Counted from the first letter of the stretch, positions 51,524 to 61,165 are shown. The stretch: DNA of 64,000 bases from an uncultured Acetatifactor sp. (GCA_910577185.1 CAJTLR010000002.1:44539-108538), one strand, 5' to 3'. A program made the numbers and translations. The notes: generated from the sequence alone by a model not told the origin.

Positions 51524-54040
51524 TTATTGCACGGAAACCGCTCCGTTACCGAATGCGGATGCCCCTGCCGGGCGGTCCGGAATGGACAGGCAAAAGCAGC
51601 CATCATCCGCTTTCAGCTCACATTTTCCGCCGTTTTTCAATGCCCCGAAGAGCATTTCATCCACCAGGAGAGGCTTGATTTCACTCTGAATCACCCTCTC
51701 GATTTCCCTTGCGCCGAACTCCGTGCTGATGCCTTTTTTCCGCAGCAGCGCCTTTGCCGGGGCGCCCACAGCCAGCTCCACGCCTTTCCGGGAAAGCATC
51801 CTCTGCAGCTCCCCTGACTTTTTCTCCACAATCTGTTCCGCCATTTTCTCATCCATACTCCGGAATACCACAATCCGGTTGAGACGGTTGCGGAACTCCG
51901 GCTGGAAGATGCGTTTCACCTCCTCCAGAATCACGTCCGCGCTTCCATCCTGCCCCTGGAAACCGATGCCGGTTTTCCCCATGCGGCTGGCGCCCGCGTT
52001 TGAAGTCATAATGAGAATTACATTCCGGAAATCCGCTTTCCGTCCCTGGTTATCCGTAAGAGTGGCATAGTCCATGACCTGAAGCAGAACATTATAAATA
52101 TCGGGATGGGCTTTCTCGATTTCGTCCAGAAGCAGTACCGCGTGGGGATGTTTGCGGATTTCCTCCGTGAGAAGCCCCCCTTCCTCATAGCCCACATAGC
52201 CGGCAGGGGCGCCGATCAGTTTTGCCACGGCATGTTTTTCCCCATATTCGCTCATGTCAAAGCGGATGAGCCGGATGCCCAGCTCCTCTGCCAGGCTTCT
52301 GGCGATTTCTGTTTTTCCCACGCCGGTGGGTCCCACAAACAGCAGGCTGGCCAGGGGCTTTCCCTCTTCCAGAAGGCCTGCCCTGGAAAATTTCACCGCG
52401 TTCACCACCTGGGACAGCGCCTCATTCTGACCATAGATCCGGGAAAGCATGCGGGCTTCCAGCGTCCCCAGGGCTTCCGTCTCGTCCTTTTCCATTGTCT
52501 GCCTGGGAATATGACAAGTTTTGGACAGTATTTCGTCAATCAGTTCCCGGTTTACTGTCTGTTCCCCCTGCTCCAGAGGATGCATGCGGCGGTAAGCCCC
52601 GGCCTCGTCCAGCAGGTCAATGGCTTTATCGGGCAGAAACCGTTCGGTGATAAATTTTGCACTCATTTCCGCGGCATATTCCAGCACACCCTTTTCATAA
52701 ACCACACCGTGAAAATTTTCGTAAGTTTCTTTCAGACCCTCCAGAATCCGGACGGTATCCAGGATATCCGGTTCTTTGATGTCAATATTCTGAAACCGGC
52801 GCACCAGGCTTTTATTCTTCTCAAAATGTTTCTTGTATTCTTCAAAAGTGGTTGCGCCGATAAAACGCACATGTCCCTCTGCCAGATAAGGCTTCAGCAT
52901 GTTGGAAATGTCAAAACTCCCGCCGTTTACCGCCCCCGCGCCCACGATATTGTGAATTTCATCGATATAGACAATGGGTTTGTCCTCCTGGCAGAGACTG
53001 TCCATAACCTTTTTAAAACGTTTTTCAAAGTCCCCCCTGTACTGGGTGCCCGCCAGCAGGCTTCCCAGGTCCAGGGCGAAAATCCTGGCGCCGGAGAGAG
53101 GGGCCGGAACCCGCCCTTCCTCCAGCATCCGGACCAGTCCTAAAGTAATGGCAGTCTTGCCCACTCCCGGTTCCCCCAGATGGAGCGGATTATTTTTTTC
53201 CCGGCGGCAGAGAATCTGCATGGTACGCTCCAGCTCTTCCTGCCTGCCAATCAGCGGTTTTGCCTGATCCAGGCTGTCATTCAGACAGACTGCATACTGC
53301 TGCCAGAAGTCCTTTTCCGTGTCGCAGTCATCCTCCCGGTCCGGAAGGTCTCCGTACGCCAGCGGATCCTCCCCGAAATTCATGCCAGCACCGGACCCGT
53401 CCGAATCTTCTCCGTGAAAAATTTCTCCTGCCGGAACATCCCCGGGACAGTCCCCGCATTCATCAAAATCAGGAACACTTTCCCCGGATACATTTTCCCC
53501 TGCGGAACCGGCCCCGGAATTGCCTTTTTTCCGCCCCTTGCGTATGGCAGAAATCTCTTCACAGAGTATGGTCAGCTCCCGCAGCAGCGCCCCATGCTCC
53601 ACGCCCTGCGCCTGCATATAGTACACCGCATAGCTCTCCGGCAGCGCGTACAGCGCATGGATGAGATGAGGCAGCTGGATCATGGATTTTTCGCTGTTCA
53701 GGGCCGATTCCCAGGCAAAGGAAAGCATCTGTTCCATGCTGTAGGAAAATGAAGGCGTATCGCTTTCCCCGGATACCGAACCCTGAAAATTTACCGTTTC
53801 TCCTTCATCCGGTGCCGGAATATCCTCGTTCCTGCGCTCCATGTTTTCTTCCAGCCAGGTTTTCAGCTGATAGTCAAGTTTTCTGACACTTCCGTCACAA
53901 TTTCGGAAAGCCCTGGCAAATACCGGATTCCGGCAAATGACATACAATGTCAGTTCCGGGGTTACATACTCAAAACCGGCATTTTGTGCCAGTGTGACAG
54001 ACTGTTGAATGATTTCCGCTACTTCGGGCGATACGTACAT
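51524..54040 (-). CDS. clpA: ATP-dependent Clp protease ATP-binding subunit ClpA
   Basis: 838 residues. An N-terminal Clp repeat domain (residues 1-165) docks ClpS. A Gly/Ser/Asp/Glu-rich insert follows (about 170-245), not usual in ClpA. D1 has Walker A LGEPGVGKTAITL, and IVYIDEIHNIVGAGAV. D2 has Walker A FVGPTGVGKTEIARSL, VLLLDEIEKAHPDIYNVLLQVMD, and the ClpP-docking IGF tripeptide in GKTGIGFQGQD. There is no middle coiled-coil domain, so it is ClpA rather than ClpB or ClpC. AGGAGG lies 6 nt before the ATG, immediately after the clpS stop. It would unfold N-degron substrates for ClpP. Confidence 0.93.
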   Translation of the reverse strand: MYVSPEVAEIIQQSVTLAQNAGFEYVTPELTLYVICRNPVFARAFRNCDGSVRKLDYQLKTWLEENMERRNEDIPAPDEGETVNFQGSVSGESDTPSFSYSMEQMLSFAWESALNSEKSMIQLPHLIHALYALPESYAVYYMQAQGVEHGALLRELTILCEEISAIRKGRKKGNSGAGSAGENVSGESVPDFDECGDCPGDVPAGEIFHGEDSDGSGAGMNFGEDPLAYGDLPDREDDCDTEKDFWQQYAVCLNDSLDQAKPLIGRQEELERTMQILCRREKNNPLHLGEPGVGKTAITLGLVRMLEEGRVPAPLSGARIFALDLGSLLAGTQYRGDFEKRFKKVMDSLCQEDKPIVYIDEIHNIVGAGAVNGGSFDISNMLKPYLAEGHVRFIGATTFEEYKKHFEKNKSLVRRFQNIDIKEPDILDTVRILEGLKETYENFHGVVYEKGVLEYAAEMSAKFITERFLPDKAIDLLDEAGAYRRMHPLEQGEQTVNRELIDEILSKTCHIPRQTMEKDETEALGTLEARMLSRIYGQNEALSQVVNAVKFSRAGLLEEGKPLASLLFVGPTGVGKTEIARSLAEELGIRLIRFDMSEYGEKHAVAKLIGAPAGYVGYEEGGLLTEEIRKHPHAVLLLDEIEKAHPDIYNVLLQVMDYATLTDNQGRKADFRNVILIMTSNAGASRMGKTGIGFQGQDGSADVILEEVKRIFQPEFRNRLNRIVVFRSMDEKMAEQIVEKKSGELQRMLSRKGVELAVGAPAKALLRKKGISTEFGAREIERVIQSEIKPLLVDEMLFGALKNGGKCELKADDGCFCLSIPDRPAGASAFGNGAVSVQ

Positions 54041-54041
54041 A

Positions 54042-54341
54042 TTATGCCTCCTCCACTGTCATGCGGAAAGGAAAACCCTCTTTTTTAGCCATCTCCAAAG
54101 CCTCCCGCACCTTTGTGACAGCTATGTCATAACTATAGGTTCCCACTGCTGCCCTGCCGCTCTCATGCACCATCATCATCAGACGCTCCGCTTCCAGAAG
54201 ATCTTTGCGGAAAATGTAAATCAGAATTTCAACCACAAATTCCATGGGTGTAAAATCATCATTGTGCATGATGACTTTGTAATGTTTAGGCTCCCGGATA
54301 TTGATTCTCGACTTTTCCCTGGTTTCTCCCTGTACGGACAT
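54042..54341 (-). CDS. clpS: ClpS adaptor protein
   Basis: 99 residues. ClpS binds proteins with bulky N-terminal residues and hands them to ClpA. The family signature is intact: KVIMHNDDFTPMEFVVEIL (Asn-Asp-Asp and Thr-Pro-Met of the N-degron pocket), MMMVHESGRAAVGTYSYDIAVTK with the conserved His, and a C-terminal FRMTVEEA. The flexible N-terminal tail before residue 20 is typical. It is the first gene of the clpS-clpA-aat operon and is separated from clpA by one base. Confidence 0.96.
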   Translation of the reverse strand: MSVQGETREKSRINIREPKHYKVIMHNDDFTPMEFVVEILIYIFRKDLLEAERLMMMVHESGRAAVGTYSYDIAVTKVREALEMAKKEGFPFRMTVEEA

Positions 54342-54409
54342 GATTACCCCCTTGCAGCGCAGGCTCGCCGCCCGCTGTACATGATTCTAATCGCCGGTTC
54401 TGTTGTGAC

Positions 54410-54418
54410 AGTATATCA
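54410..54418 (-). promoter_or_regulatory. Extended -10 box for the clpS operon
   Basis: On the minus strand TGATATACT (54418-54410) is an extended -10 about 70 bp before the clpS start. No good -35 hexamer is present at 17 bp, as is tolerated by extended -10 promoters. Confidence 0.45.
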
Positions 54419-54574
54419 GCGAAACGGTGTCTTTTCACACAGGATGGCAGGATTTACAACCCGGTTCCTGCGATACATCCTGCCTGATTCTAACATGTTT
54501 GCCTATTTTTTTCAATGGCAGTTGCCCCAAACCATACCGGCGGCCGGAAAAGCTGCCCGAAAGACTCCTGCAGA

Positions 54575-54603
54575 TTGACTCCATGACGCAATCGTGCTAC
54601 ACT
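54575..54603 (+). promoter_or_regulatory. Promoter for the methyltransferase gene
   Basis: TTGACT (54575-54580), 17-bp spacer, TACACT (54598-54603) with extended TGC, about 30 bp before the ATG at 54635. With the clpS promoter it fills the 293-bp divergent gap. Confidence 0.65.
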
Positions 54604-54634
54604 GACAGAAAACACCGGACAAGGAGAGTGAAAA

Positions 54635-55408
54635 ATGACCGCCTTTGAAAACACATTTGACAACGCAGCCGCAGATTATGACCAAAGCCGTCCTACATAT
54701 GTAAAGGAAATCTATGATGCCATCTTCCGCTATAAGCCTTTGGATTCCCACAGCCATGTGCTTGAAATCGGATTGGGGACAGGAAAGGCAGCGCTGCCTA
54801 TATTGGCCACCCAATGTCATTTTACCGGAATCGAACCCGGCGGGCAGTTAGCCGCTTTCGCACAGAAACGCTGCCAGTCCTATGCGAATTTCTCTTTACT
54901 TCCCCAGACCCTTCAGGATTTTACCGGTGCGGACCAGTCATTTGATCTTATTTATGCTGCAACTGCATTCCACTGGATTCCGGAGGAATACGGATATACG
55001 CGGGTTTATCATTTGCTGAAGCCAGACGGAGTTTTTGCCCGCTTTGCCTATCATGCGGGGCCAGATCAGGGACGCAGAGAAATGACTGCAGAAATTCAAG
55101 AAATATATGCAAAGTATATGCATTCGGAAAAACCCCCTAAAGAATATGGCATGGAAAATGCAAAAGAACTGGCCGAAACCGCCTGCAAATACGGCTTTGC
55201 AGACATTGCATATCATATCTATTCCGCCACAAAGGACTTTACCACCGATGAATATATGGCATTATTACGGACATATCCGGACCACATGAAGCTGGAAGAG
55301 CCCCATAGAAAAATGCTTTTTGAAGGGATTCATGCCGCCATCCGCAATCATGGCGGCATTATGACTGTATATTACACAATGGACCTGGAGCTGGCAAGGA
55401 AACCCTGA
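54635..55408 (+). CDS. Class I SAM-dependent methyltransferase
   Basis: 257 residues. SAM-binding motif I VLEIGLGTGKAALP (near residue 48), motif II ending in GIEPGG, motif III FDLIYAATAFHWIPEE, then LLKPDGVFARFAY. This is the Methyltransf_11/UbiE-like fold; the C-terminal half is less conserved and binds the unknown substrate. AAGGAG stands 8 nt before the ATG. It is the first gene of the A+T-richer accessory stretch and is probably monocistronic, convergent with a GNAT gene. Confidence 0.92.
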   Translation: MTAFENTFDNAAADYDQSRPTYVKEIYDAIFRYKPLDSHSHVLEIGLGTGKAALPILATQCHFTGIEPGGQLAAFAQKRCQSYANFSLLPQTLQDFTGADQSFDLIYAATAFHWIPEEYGYTRVYHLLKPDGVFARFAYHAGPDQGRREMTAEIQEIYAKYMHSEKPPKEYGMENAKELAETACKYGFADIAYHIYSATKDFTTDEYMALLRTYPDHMKLEEPHRKMLFEGIHAAIRNHGGIMTVYYTMDLELARKP

Positions 55409-55425
55409 CATCCCTCTATATATAA

Positions 55426-56307
55426 TTATCCTTTCTTCCAATGGGTCCACTTCACTGCCGGTTTATAGCCAATGGCTTTGTAGAAGCCATTGCCCCCGCC
55501 TGTCATATGGGTTGCGCCTAACGCTTTTGTTCTTCGGTACAACTCAGACAGGGCGGCAGCCGCAAGCCCTCTGTGCCGGTACTCCGGAATGGTGCAAAGA
55601 GGCTCCATATACGCCAATTTATTCTCCGGTGTCCACCACATTCCCGCAAAACAGGCGTATTCCCCTGCTTCGTCAGCAATGGCCACTGCAAGTTCCGCGG
55701 TTGCATGGGGCGCCGTAAAAATAAGATAATTAGACTGCTCACCCTGATGATCCCACACGCCCTCCTCCGGCTCATGGTCAAATCCCTTCCAACAGCATTT
55801 GCCTATTTTGCCCATGTCCAGTTCTTTCGGTTCCACAAAATGAAAGCCTTCCGGCAAAGGATAATCCAGCACATCCGCAAAGTCAAATTCCATATCCCAG
55901 CTTTCTGATTCCTGATAATACCCCGACTGTTTTGCGGCCTGCAGCAATGCACCTTGTCCACTCGACAGGTTGATGCTTATTCCTTCCCCTTTATGGGTCA
56001 TATTTTTGTCTGCATATGATATCATCTCCGGCGCCAGTTCCTCATATCCGGGTTTCAGGCAAAAGTAAATTTCCGTGATGGGATTCTCATAAAAACAAAA
56101 TGCCACTATCTCTCCCTGATCCTCCCAAATACGGTTTTTATAAGAATAGGTAATATCCATCCAGCTGGCAAACGATGAATAGGCATATTCAAAAAAGGGG
56201 GCCTGAATACCATTTCTATGGTCCCGCTCATATATAGCGGTCATAAACTCATATACTTTATTGCAATCTCCCAATACACGAAACGGCCTTGATGTTATAT
56301 TTTTCAT
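55426..56307 (-). CDS. GNAT-family N-acetyltransferase
   Basis: 293 residues with a duplicated GNAT fold: the N-terminal half is poorly conserved. The C-terminal half (from ~190) has the acetyl-CoA-binding core EYACFAGMWWTPENKLAYMEPLCTIPEYRHRGLAAAALSELYRR, including the RHRGLAAA pyrophosphate loop, then GGGNGFYKAIGYKP. No substrate can be named. Small two-domain GNATs of this type are frequent accessory genes in Bacillota. It ends 18 bp from the convergent methyltransferase. Confidence 0.9.
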   Translation of the reverse strand: MKNITSRPFRVLGDCNKVYEFMTAIYERDHRNGIQAPFFEYAYSSFASWMDITYSYKNRIWEDQGEIVAFCFYENPITEIYFCLKPGYEELAPEMISYADKNMTHKGEGISINLSSGQGALLQAAKQSGYYQESESWDMEFDFADVLDYPLPEGFHFVEPKELDMGKIGKCCWKGFDHEPEEGVWDHQGEQSNYLIFTAPHATAELAVAIADEAGEYACFAGMWWTPENKLAYMEPLCTIPEYRHRGLAAAALSELYRRTKALGATHMTGGGNGFYKAIGYKPAVKWTHWKKG

Positions 56308-56396
56308 TTATCCCTTCCTCTTTCCTTTCAATCTTAAAATCATTATAGCCACAGCTACACCGTTTTTCAAGCAGCAGGAAGCATTATATAATCCCC

Positions 56397-58169
56397 TTAT
56401 TTTCTCCTGGTATCGATCCAGCCATACTTCCTCATCTCTTCCCGGAATGCACTCCTTCGCGGGTAGGCGTCCTTATACGATGTCATAAGCCTCTGTTTCA
56501 TATGTATTTCTCCCATGGATTCCTGCACTTCGCCTAAAGCAGCGATAAGTGCTGCGCATTCCCCATAATAGTTTCTGCGGTTTACATCCATAATTCCCGC
56601 AGTCCTCTTTTCCAGCAGTGCCGTGATTCTTTTTACCGCCCTGTTTCTAATATCAGATTCCATTTGCACCATGGACTTCCATTTTAAAAACAATTGGCAA
56701 AACAGATCATTTTCGCCCATTCCCTCAAACCCGCAAGTGCCTTTTCGATATTCATCTGCGGAAAATCTCATTGCACTTTTTACGATCTCTGCCATGGCGG
56801 TAATTCCCTGATTATTCCACTGCCCCTCATACAAATATAGCAGATACAATGCAATCCCTTGTTTCATAAAAGATCCTGACCAGCCTAATGCTTCCGATTT
56901 ATTGAATCCTTGGTCCAATACTTCCGCAAACTGCCCGTCTAAAAACCTGAGCATTAACACCATATTGCTGTCCGGTCTGTTCTCTTCCCTCTCAGAGGAT
57001 GACTCGCTTCTTACATACATACCAAAAGAATCGCTGCTTTTATCTACAGATAATTTCATAAAGACTTCTTGAAGTTTTTTCCTTTTCTTCTCAATTTCAC
57101 CGCCTTTCAGCAGTGCCCGAAGATAATTCGGAGCAGATGTATCTGATTCATATGCGGCAAAATAACACTCTTCCAGCAAAGACATTTCTCCCTTCATGGC
57201 AACAACATACTCAGCCGTTTTCAATGCCGCTCTGGAGCGCATAATATATTTCTTTGGTATCGTCTTCATGGCCCTGATTCCTATGGATACCAAATCATCC
57301 GTCACCATATGTTTCCCATCTTCCAATATGTTCAGATATAAACCCGGATGGACAGCAGTATATTTTTCCGCATACCAAACCTCCAAAGAAACATCATTTA
57401 ACAAACCTACGGCTTCCGAAATAAGACAATCTGCATTATGTCCTGTTTTATCACCAAGATATGCAATCCAACAGGGCAGAAACTCTTCCAGCCCGGGTAA
57501 TTCTTCATCTCCATGCTGCATCACTGCTTCCAATGTGACTGCGTCCTCTTTTGCATTTACCATAACTCCATACAATACTTCCGGGCGTCTGGCCGGCGAA
57601 ACTGCATGATATGCGCAATATATTATATCGAGAATAACCTGCGTCAGGTCACAGTTCAAAAGCTCATAATGCACCATATCCCCAAGTGCGAGTTCTTCAC
57701 CATCATACTCATCATCACACAGAATTTCCATTGCCAACAATTGATTTCCAACTTCAAAGCCTTCTTTATATCTCTCCATGTCCATGCAGATGTGCACAAA
57801 GTCACAAGCTTCCTGAAGCATATCCGAAATACCGCTGTTGTCCTCATAATAAAATTCCTCGCCGCTGTCGTCATACCAGTCATCATATTCTTCGTTCAAT
57901 ATTCTGGTAACCGCAATTTCCTGTGAATCAATTATCTTTAGGTTATCTCTGATATGACTGTACATTTCAGCAAAATCAGCATCTTTTTCTTCATTTTTGT
58001 CTGCTTCCATTCCTGCTTTATTCCCGACAGATTCCAGTATTTCCAGAAAATTTTCCCTGCGTTGTTCCGGAATTACTCTCCCGATCTCATGAATAAAAGC
58101 AATGAGCTGCTCAGTTGAATATTGTGCTGTAAGGGCATCCGTCTGTTTTAAAAAATTCATCAGATTCAT
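56397..58169 (-). CDS. Hypothetical helical protein, 590 residues
   Basis: No named family recognised with confidence. The protein looks almost entirely alpha-helical, with alternating hydrophobic and charged residues as in TPR or SWIM-associated helical proteins. A strongly acidic, Tyr-rich patch lies at ~95-115 (EEYDDWYDDSGEEFYYEDNS). There is no signal peptide or membrane helix. The C-terminal ending (SYKDAYPRRSAFREEMRKYGW) resembles helical-repeat proteins that accompany SWIM zinc-finger proteins, but no SWIM gene is adjacent. Possible start codons lie at 58169 and, as MNFL, three codons later; the ribosome site is weak. Confidence 0.7.
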   Translation of the reverse strand: MNLMNFLKQTDALTAQYSTEQLIAFIHEIGRVIPEQRRENFLEILESVGNKAGMEADKNEEKDADFAEMYSHIRDNLKIIDSQEIAVTRILNEEYDDWYDDSGEEFYYEDNSGISDMLQEACDFVHICMDMERYKEGFEVGNQLLAMEILCDDEYDGEELALGDMVHYELLNCDLTQVILDIIYCAYHAVSPARRPEVLYGVMVNAKEDAVTLEAVMQHGDEELPGLEEFLPCWIAYLGDKTGHNADCLISEAVGLLNDVSLEVWYAEKYTAVHPGLYLNILEDGKHMVTDDLVSIGIRAMKTIPKKYIMRSRAALKTAEYVVAMKGEMSLLEECYFAAYESDTSAPNYLRALLKGGEIEKKRKKLQEVFMKLSVDKSSDSFGMYVRSESSSEREENRPDSNMVLMLRFLDGQFAEVLDQGFNKSEALGWSGSFMKQGIALYLLYLYEGQWNNQGITAMAEIVKSAMRFSADEYRKGTCGFEGMGENDLFCQLFLKWKSMVQMESDIRNRAVKRITALLEKRTAGIMDVNRRNYYGECAALIAALGEVQESMGEIHMKQRLMTSYKDAYPRRSAFREEMRKYGWIDTRRK

Positions 58170-58395
58170 ATCGAATCTCCATTCAAATTCGTCATTTCCG
58201 GGTCATGTCTGTTCTCTTTTATCTTGAAATAGTTTTAAAATAAAATCATGCAAAATATAAGGCACAAGCAGCTGAATGAGAGAAATATTCATTACCAATA
58301 TTATTACATTTTCATAAGCTTATTTCTTGTCTCTTTATCAAATTTTTCGAGATGGTATTGCAAATATTTCTTTTATCATATGAGTTTCATTCATT

Positions 58396-58836
58396 TTATA
58401 GATACCCCCGTTTCTTTACTTCTTCAAGCAAACGCGGCTGAATGTCAGGGTATGTCCATCTCTCTGGAAATTTATCTGTTATTATAATTTTTTCAATTTC
58501 ACTATGTAACTCCGCTTCAAAACATTTGATATCGGCAAAAAACAACATTCCAAAAGATTCTTCTCCATGATTCAAATTATCAGGTGCTGTAACGGAATAG
58601 ATACAAATGGGTTCTATATCAAACTCCAAAGCTCCTGTTTCCTCACACAGTTCCCTTTTTGCCGTATCCATTATATTTTCCCCATTTTCCCGATGACCTC
58701 CGGGTACTTCCCATGTATCTCTGTCCCTGTGTTTACAAAAAACATATTTATTTTGAGTTTTAGCAAAAATCACTGCAAACTTAAGCAGTTCATCCGCCAT
58801 ATTTTCATAAAACTTAACCTTAGTCATTTCAGTCAT
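58396..58836 (-). CDS. NUDIX hydrolase
   Basis: 146 residues. The Nudix box is complete: GGHRENGENIMDTAKRELCEETGAL matches Gx5Ex7REUxEExGU. Flanking text RDTWEVPGGH is typical of MutT/nucleotide-sugar hydrolases. It would hydrolyse a nucleoside diphosphate linked to another group; the substrate is not predictable. The gene lies alone in an AT-rich stretch. Confidence 0.93.
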   Translation of the reverse strand: MTEMTKVKFYENMADELLKFAVIFAKTQNKYVFCKHRDRDTWEVPGGHRENGENIMDTAKRELCEETGALEFDIEPICIYSVTAPDNLNHGEESFGMLFFADIKCFEAELHSEIEKIIITDKFPERWTYPDIQPRLLEEVKKRGYL

Positions 58837-58895
58837 CCCTCCCTACTTAACAATCTTTGATTTATCCTGTCCATCACCTTTCTTATCGGCTCACT

Positions 58896-58990
58896 TCAAA
58901 GGCATTTCCTGCAACAATTTCTGCATTTGCCCCAGTCATAGCCTGCAATTAATTCTTTATACAAGCGTAGGAATTTCCTATCTGACTCTT
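58896..58990 (-). pseudogene. Possible short coding remnant
   Basis: On the minus strand a frame with coding character reads CYSEEESDRKFLRLYKELIA, then GYDWGKCRNCCRKCL and a stop at 58896. It has four Cys in a zinc-ribbon-like pattern but no start codon, and it overlaps the end of the effector-binding gene. It may be the tail of a gene lost by deletion. Weakly supported. Confidence 0.3.
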
Positions 58991-58995
58991 CCTCA

Positions 58996-59457
58996 CTATA
59001 ACATCCTAATTGGAAAATACATATAATTCTTCCCCGTCTGCGGGCAAGTAAAATCATGAACTGCACCAGCTAATGGAATATTGTTATCCTTCATATACTC
59101 TATTGTCTTAGGAAATGTATCATCATTATCGCATTCTACATAAATATATTCATAACCAGGAATAATCCACTTTGTCCAGCCACTGGGTGCTTCTGCATCA
59201 TCCATACATTCCACTCCTGCAAGATAAAGTCCCTTGTTAAAATCCTCCCACGGTTTAAAAGAACGGGAAAAATCAGACATTGCTCCCCATATTCCGACTA
59301 TATTTCCATTTTCATCTGTCTTTGCCAAATGCTTCACTTCTTCAAAATGAAGATTTGCGTTATCCCATAACTCTTGTACAAAAGTCTCACCATCTGATGT
59401 GGAACCTTCCTTACCAATTACTACAAAAGATTTTTTAACACACTTATTTATTTTCAC
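58996..59457 (-). CDS. GyrI-like/AraC-type effector-binding domain protein
   Basis: About 153 residues, a stand-alone SHS2-type small-molecule-binding domain as in GyrI, Rob and BmrR C-termini: KKSFVVIGKEGST, then FVQELWDNANLHFEEV, GIWGAMSDFSRSF, YLAGVECMDD, WTKWIIPGYEYIYVECD and CPQTGKNYMYFPIRM. The start is a GTG at 59457 with GGAGGT 6 nt upstream; the frame opens 19 codons earlier without a ribosome site. Such proteins bind and sequester drugs or act with a regulator. It lies downstream of the ABC exporter in the same direction, which suits a drug-related role. Confidence 0.85.
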   Translation of the reverse strand: MKINKCVKKSFVVIGKEGSTSDGETFVQELWDNANLHFEEVKHLAKTDENGNIVGIWGAMSDFSRSFKPWEDFNKGLYLAGVECMDDAEAPSGWTKWIIPGYEYIYVECDNDDTFPKTIEYMKDNNIPLAGAVHDFTCPQTGKNYMYFPIRML

Positions 59458-59548
59458 AATAATACCTCCATAATTACAGACTAATATTCCTATACTTTCT
59501 TGCGCCAGCACCATATCTATTTCATTGAATAAGGAAAAAGTATAGCTA

Positions 59549-61165
59549 TTATACCTGTTCTTTCATGCTACAACGATAAAGTTTTGAGAAATATTCATTG
59601 TTTTTCATTAGTTCATCAAATGTACCCTGCCCTACAATTTTCCCATCTCTGAATACCAAAATACGGTCAAAATTTTGTATATTTGTAAAGCGATGAACAA
59701 TCGCCAGGACTGTTATATCCGACAGATAATCCAATATTTGCTTCATAACAACACCCTCTGTCAAATTATCCAGCGCAGAAGTTGCTTCATCAAGAATGAC
59801 AATATCCAAGTCCTTGAACCAAATGCGCGCCAATGCAAGGCGCTGCCGTTCTCCACCAGAAAGAGAAGATGCTTTTTCCCCTATTTGCGTATCTATTCCC
59901 TTCGGTAACTCATCAACTAAGGATAAAAGTTCTACCCGTTCTAATACTTTTCTAACTTCTGCATCCGGAATATTCCTATCAAATACAATATTTTCTTTTA
60001 CTGTACCATCAAAAACCGGGGCTTCCTGCGACAAATAAGTCATTCTTCTATACAAAGCCTCTAACGATATACCGGAAAGTCTCTCTCCATCCAGCAGAAT
60101 CTCTCCCTCGTTATATTCTAATAAACCCGCAAGTAGCTTTATAATTGTTGATTTACCGGAACCCGTTTCACCCACAAAGGCTATTTTGTCGCCTGACCGT
60201 ATTTCAAATGAGATATTATTCAATATCTGCCTTTCTCCATACCGAAACGATAATTTCCTAACTGATATTTTTCCCGAAAATGCATGAGGAACAATTCCAT
60301 GGGAAAGCTGCTTATCATCCTGCATGTCCAAAAATTGTTCATACCTGGAAAAAGCAGCCCTGTTCAATTTATACTGCACATAAATCACATTAAAAATCGC
60401 AATCGGTGTATAGGCATTCTCAATCAATGTAATCAAAGCAACAACCGAGCCTACAGATAATTTTTTTGTCTGCCATGCGTACACTAATACCACAACAATT
60501 TCTCTCTTTGCTCCTTGTGCCTTTCGTAGTTCATTCGGGAACTGATGCTCCATTCGGAATACCACCATTTCCATAAAGCCACGCACAAAAAAGCGGTTTA
60601 GTTCCTCCTCATTATCCAAAATTCGTTCTTTCATCTGGTATAAGAATTTTAAGAGAATATTAGTCACAAAGAAAATGATAATATAGCCCAATAGTAAAAC
60701 AATCGTTATTCTTTTATCAATCTTCCAAATGAATAAAATACTAAATAAAACAGTTGGAACTAAATTCCTAATCACTGCAAACCAAAAATCGAATACAACG
60801 CCTTTTCCTGCGTCTGCTCCGTTTTCAATCCGTTGCACCAGCTTTCCTGTTCCAAGTTTCTGATATTTCTGATAACTGATCCTGCTAATTTTCTCAAGTC
60901 CCATCAATTTGAAATCAAGGAAAATACCATGTTCCAATTTTTTCGCAGGATACTCATCTGCATAGTTCATGAGATAGCCGATAAAAAGGACACTCCCGTA
61001 AATCATAACTCTGTTAGGTGCAAGTGTATGTTCTGCCAGTGCATCAACGACTTTCTGGAAATAATCTGCTTTAAAATTTACCATAAAAGCGTTAAACAAG
61101 CCAATTATAAGGTATACAAATACCATTTTTTTATTTCTATTTGCAATTTGTTTTATGTAGCGCAT
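59549..61165 (-). CDS. ABC exporter half-transporter (fused membrane and ATPase domains)
   Basis: About 538 residues. The N-terminal membrane domain is followed by an ATPase with Walker A GETGSGKSTIIKLL, Q-loop YLSQEAPVFDGTV, signature SSLSGGERQRLALARIW, Walker B LDIVILDEATSALD and switch His LAIVHRFTNIQ. The membrane domain seems short: between GFMEMVVFRMEHQFPNELRK and VLVYAWQTKK about 25-30 residues, roughly one helix, are missing compared with intact MsbA/LmrA-type proteins (usually ~580). The ATG at 61165 with AAAGGAG is favoured over an ATG 39 nt earlier that has no ribosome site. The leader carries a 12-codon ORF and three complementary arms, suggesting attenuation control. Confidence 0.9.
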   Translation of the reverse strand: MRYIKQIANRNKKMVFVYLIIGLFNAFMVNFKADYFQKVVDALAEHTLAPNRVMIYGSVLFIGYLMNYADEYPAKKLEHGIFLDFKLMGLEKISRISYQKYQKLGTGKLVQRIENGADAGKGVVFDFWFAVIRNLVPTVLFSILFIWKIDKRITIVLLLGYIIIFFVTNILLKFLYQMKERILDNEEELNRFFVRGFMEMVVFRMEHQFPNELRKAQGAKREIVVVLVYAWQTKKLSVGSVVALITLIENAYTPIAIFNVIYVQYKLNRAAFSRYEQFLDMQDDKQLSHGIVPHAFSGKISVRKLSFRYGERQILNNISFEIRSGDKIAFVGETGSGKSTIIKLLAGLLEYNEGEILLDGERLSGISLEALYRRMTYLSQEAPVFDGTVKENIVFDRNIPDAEVRKVLERVELLSLVDELPKGIDTQIGEKASSLSGGERQRLALARIWFKDLDIVILDEATSALDNLTEGVVMKQILDYLSDITVLAIVHRFTNIQNFDRILVFRDGKIVGQGTFDELMKNNEYFSKLYRCSMKEQV

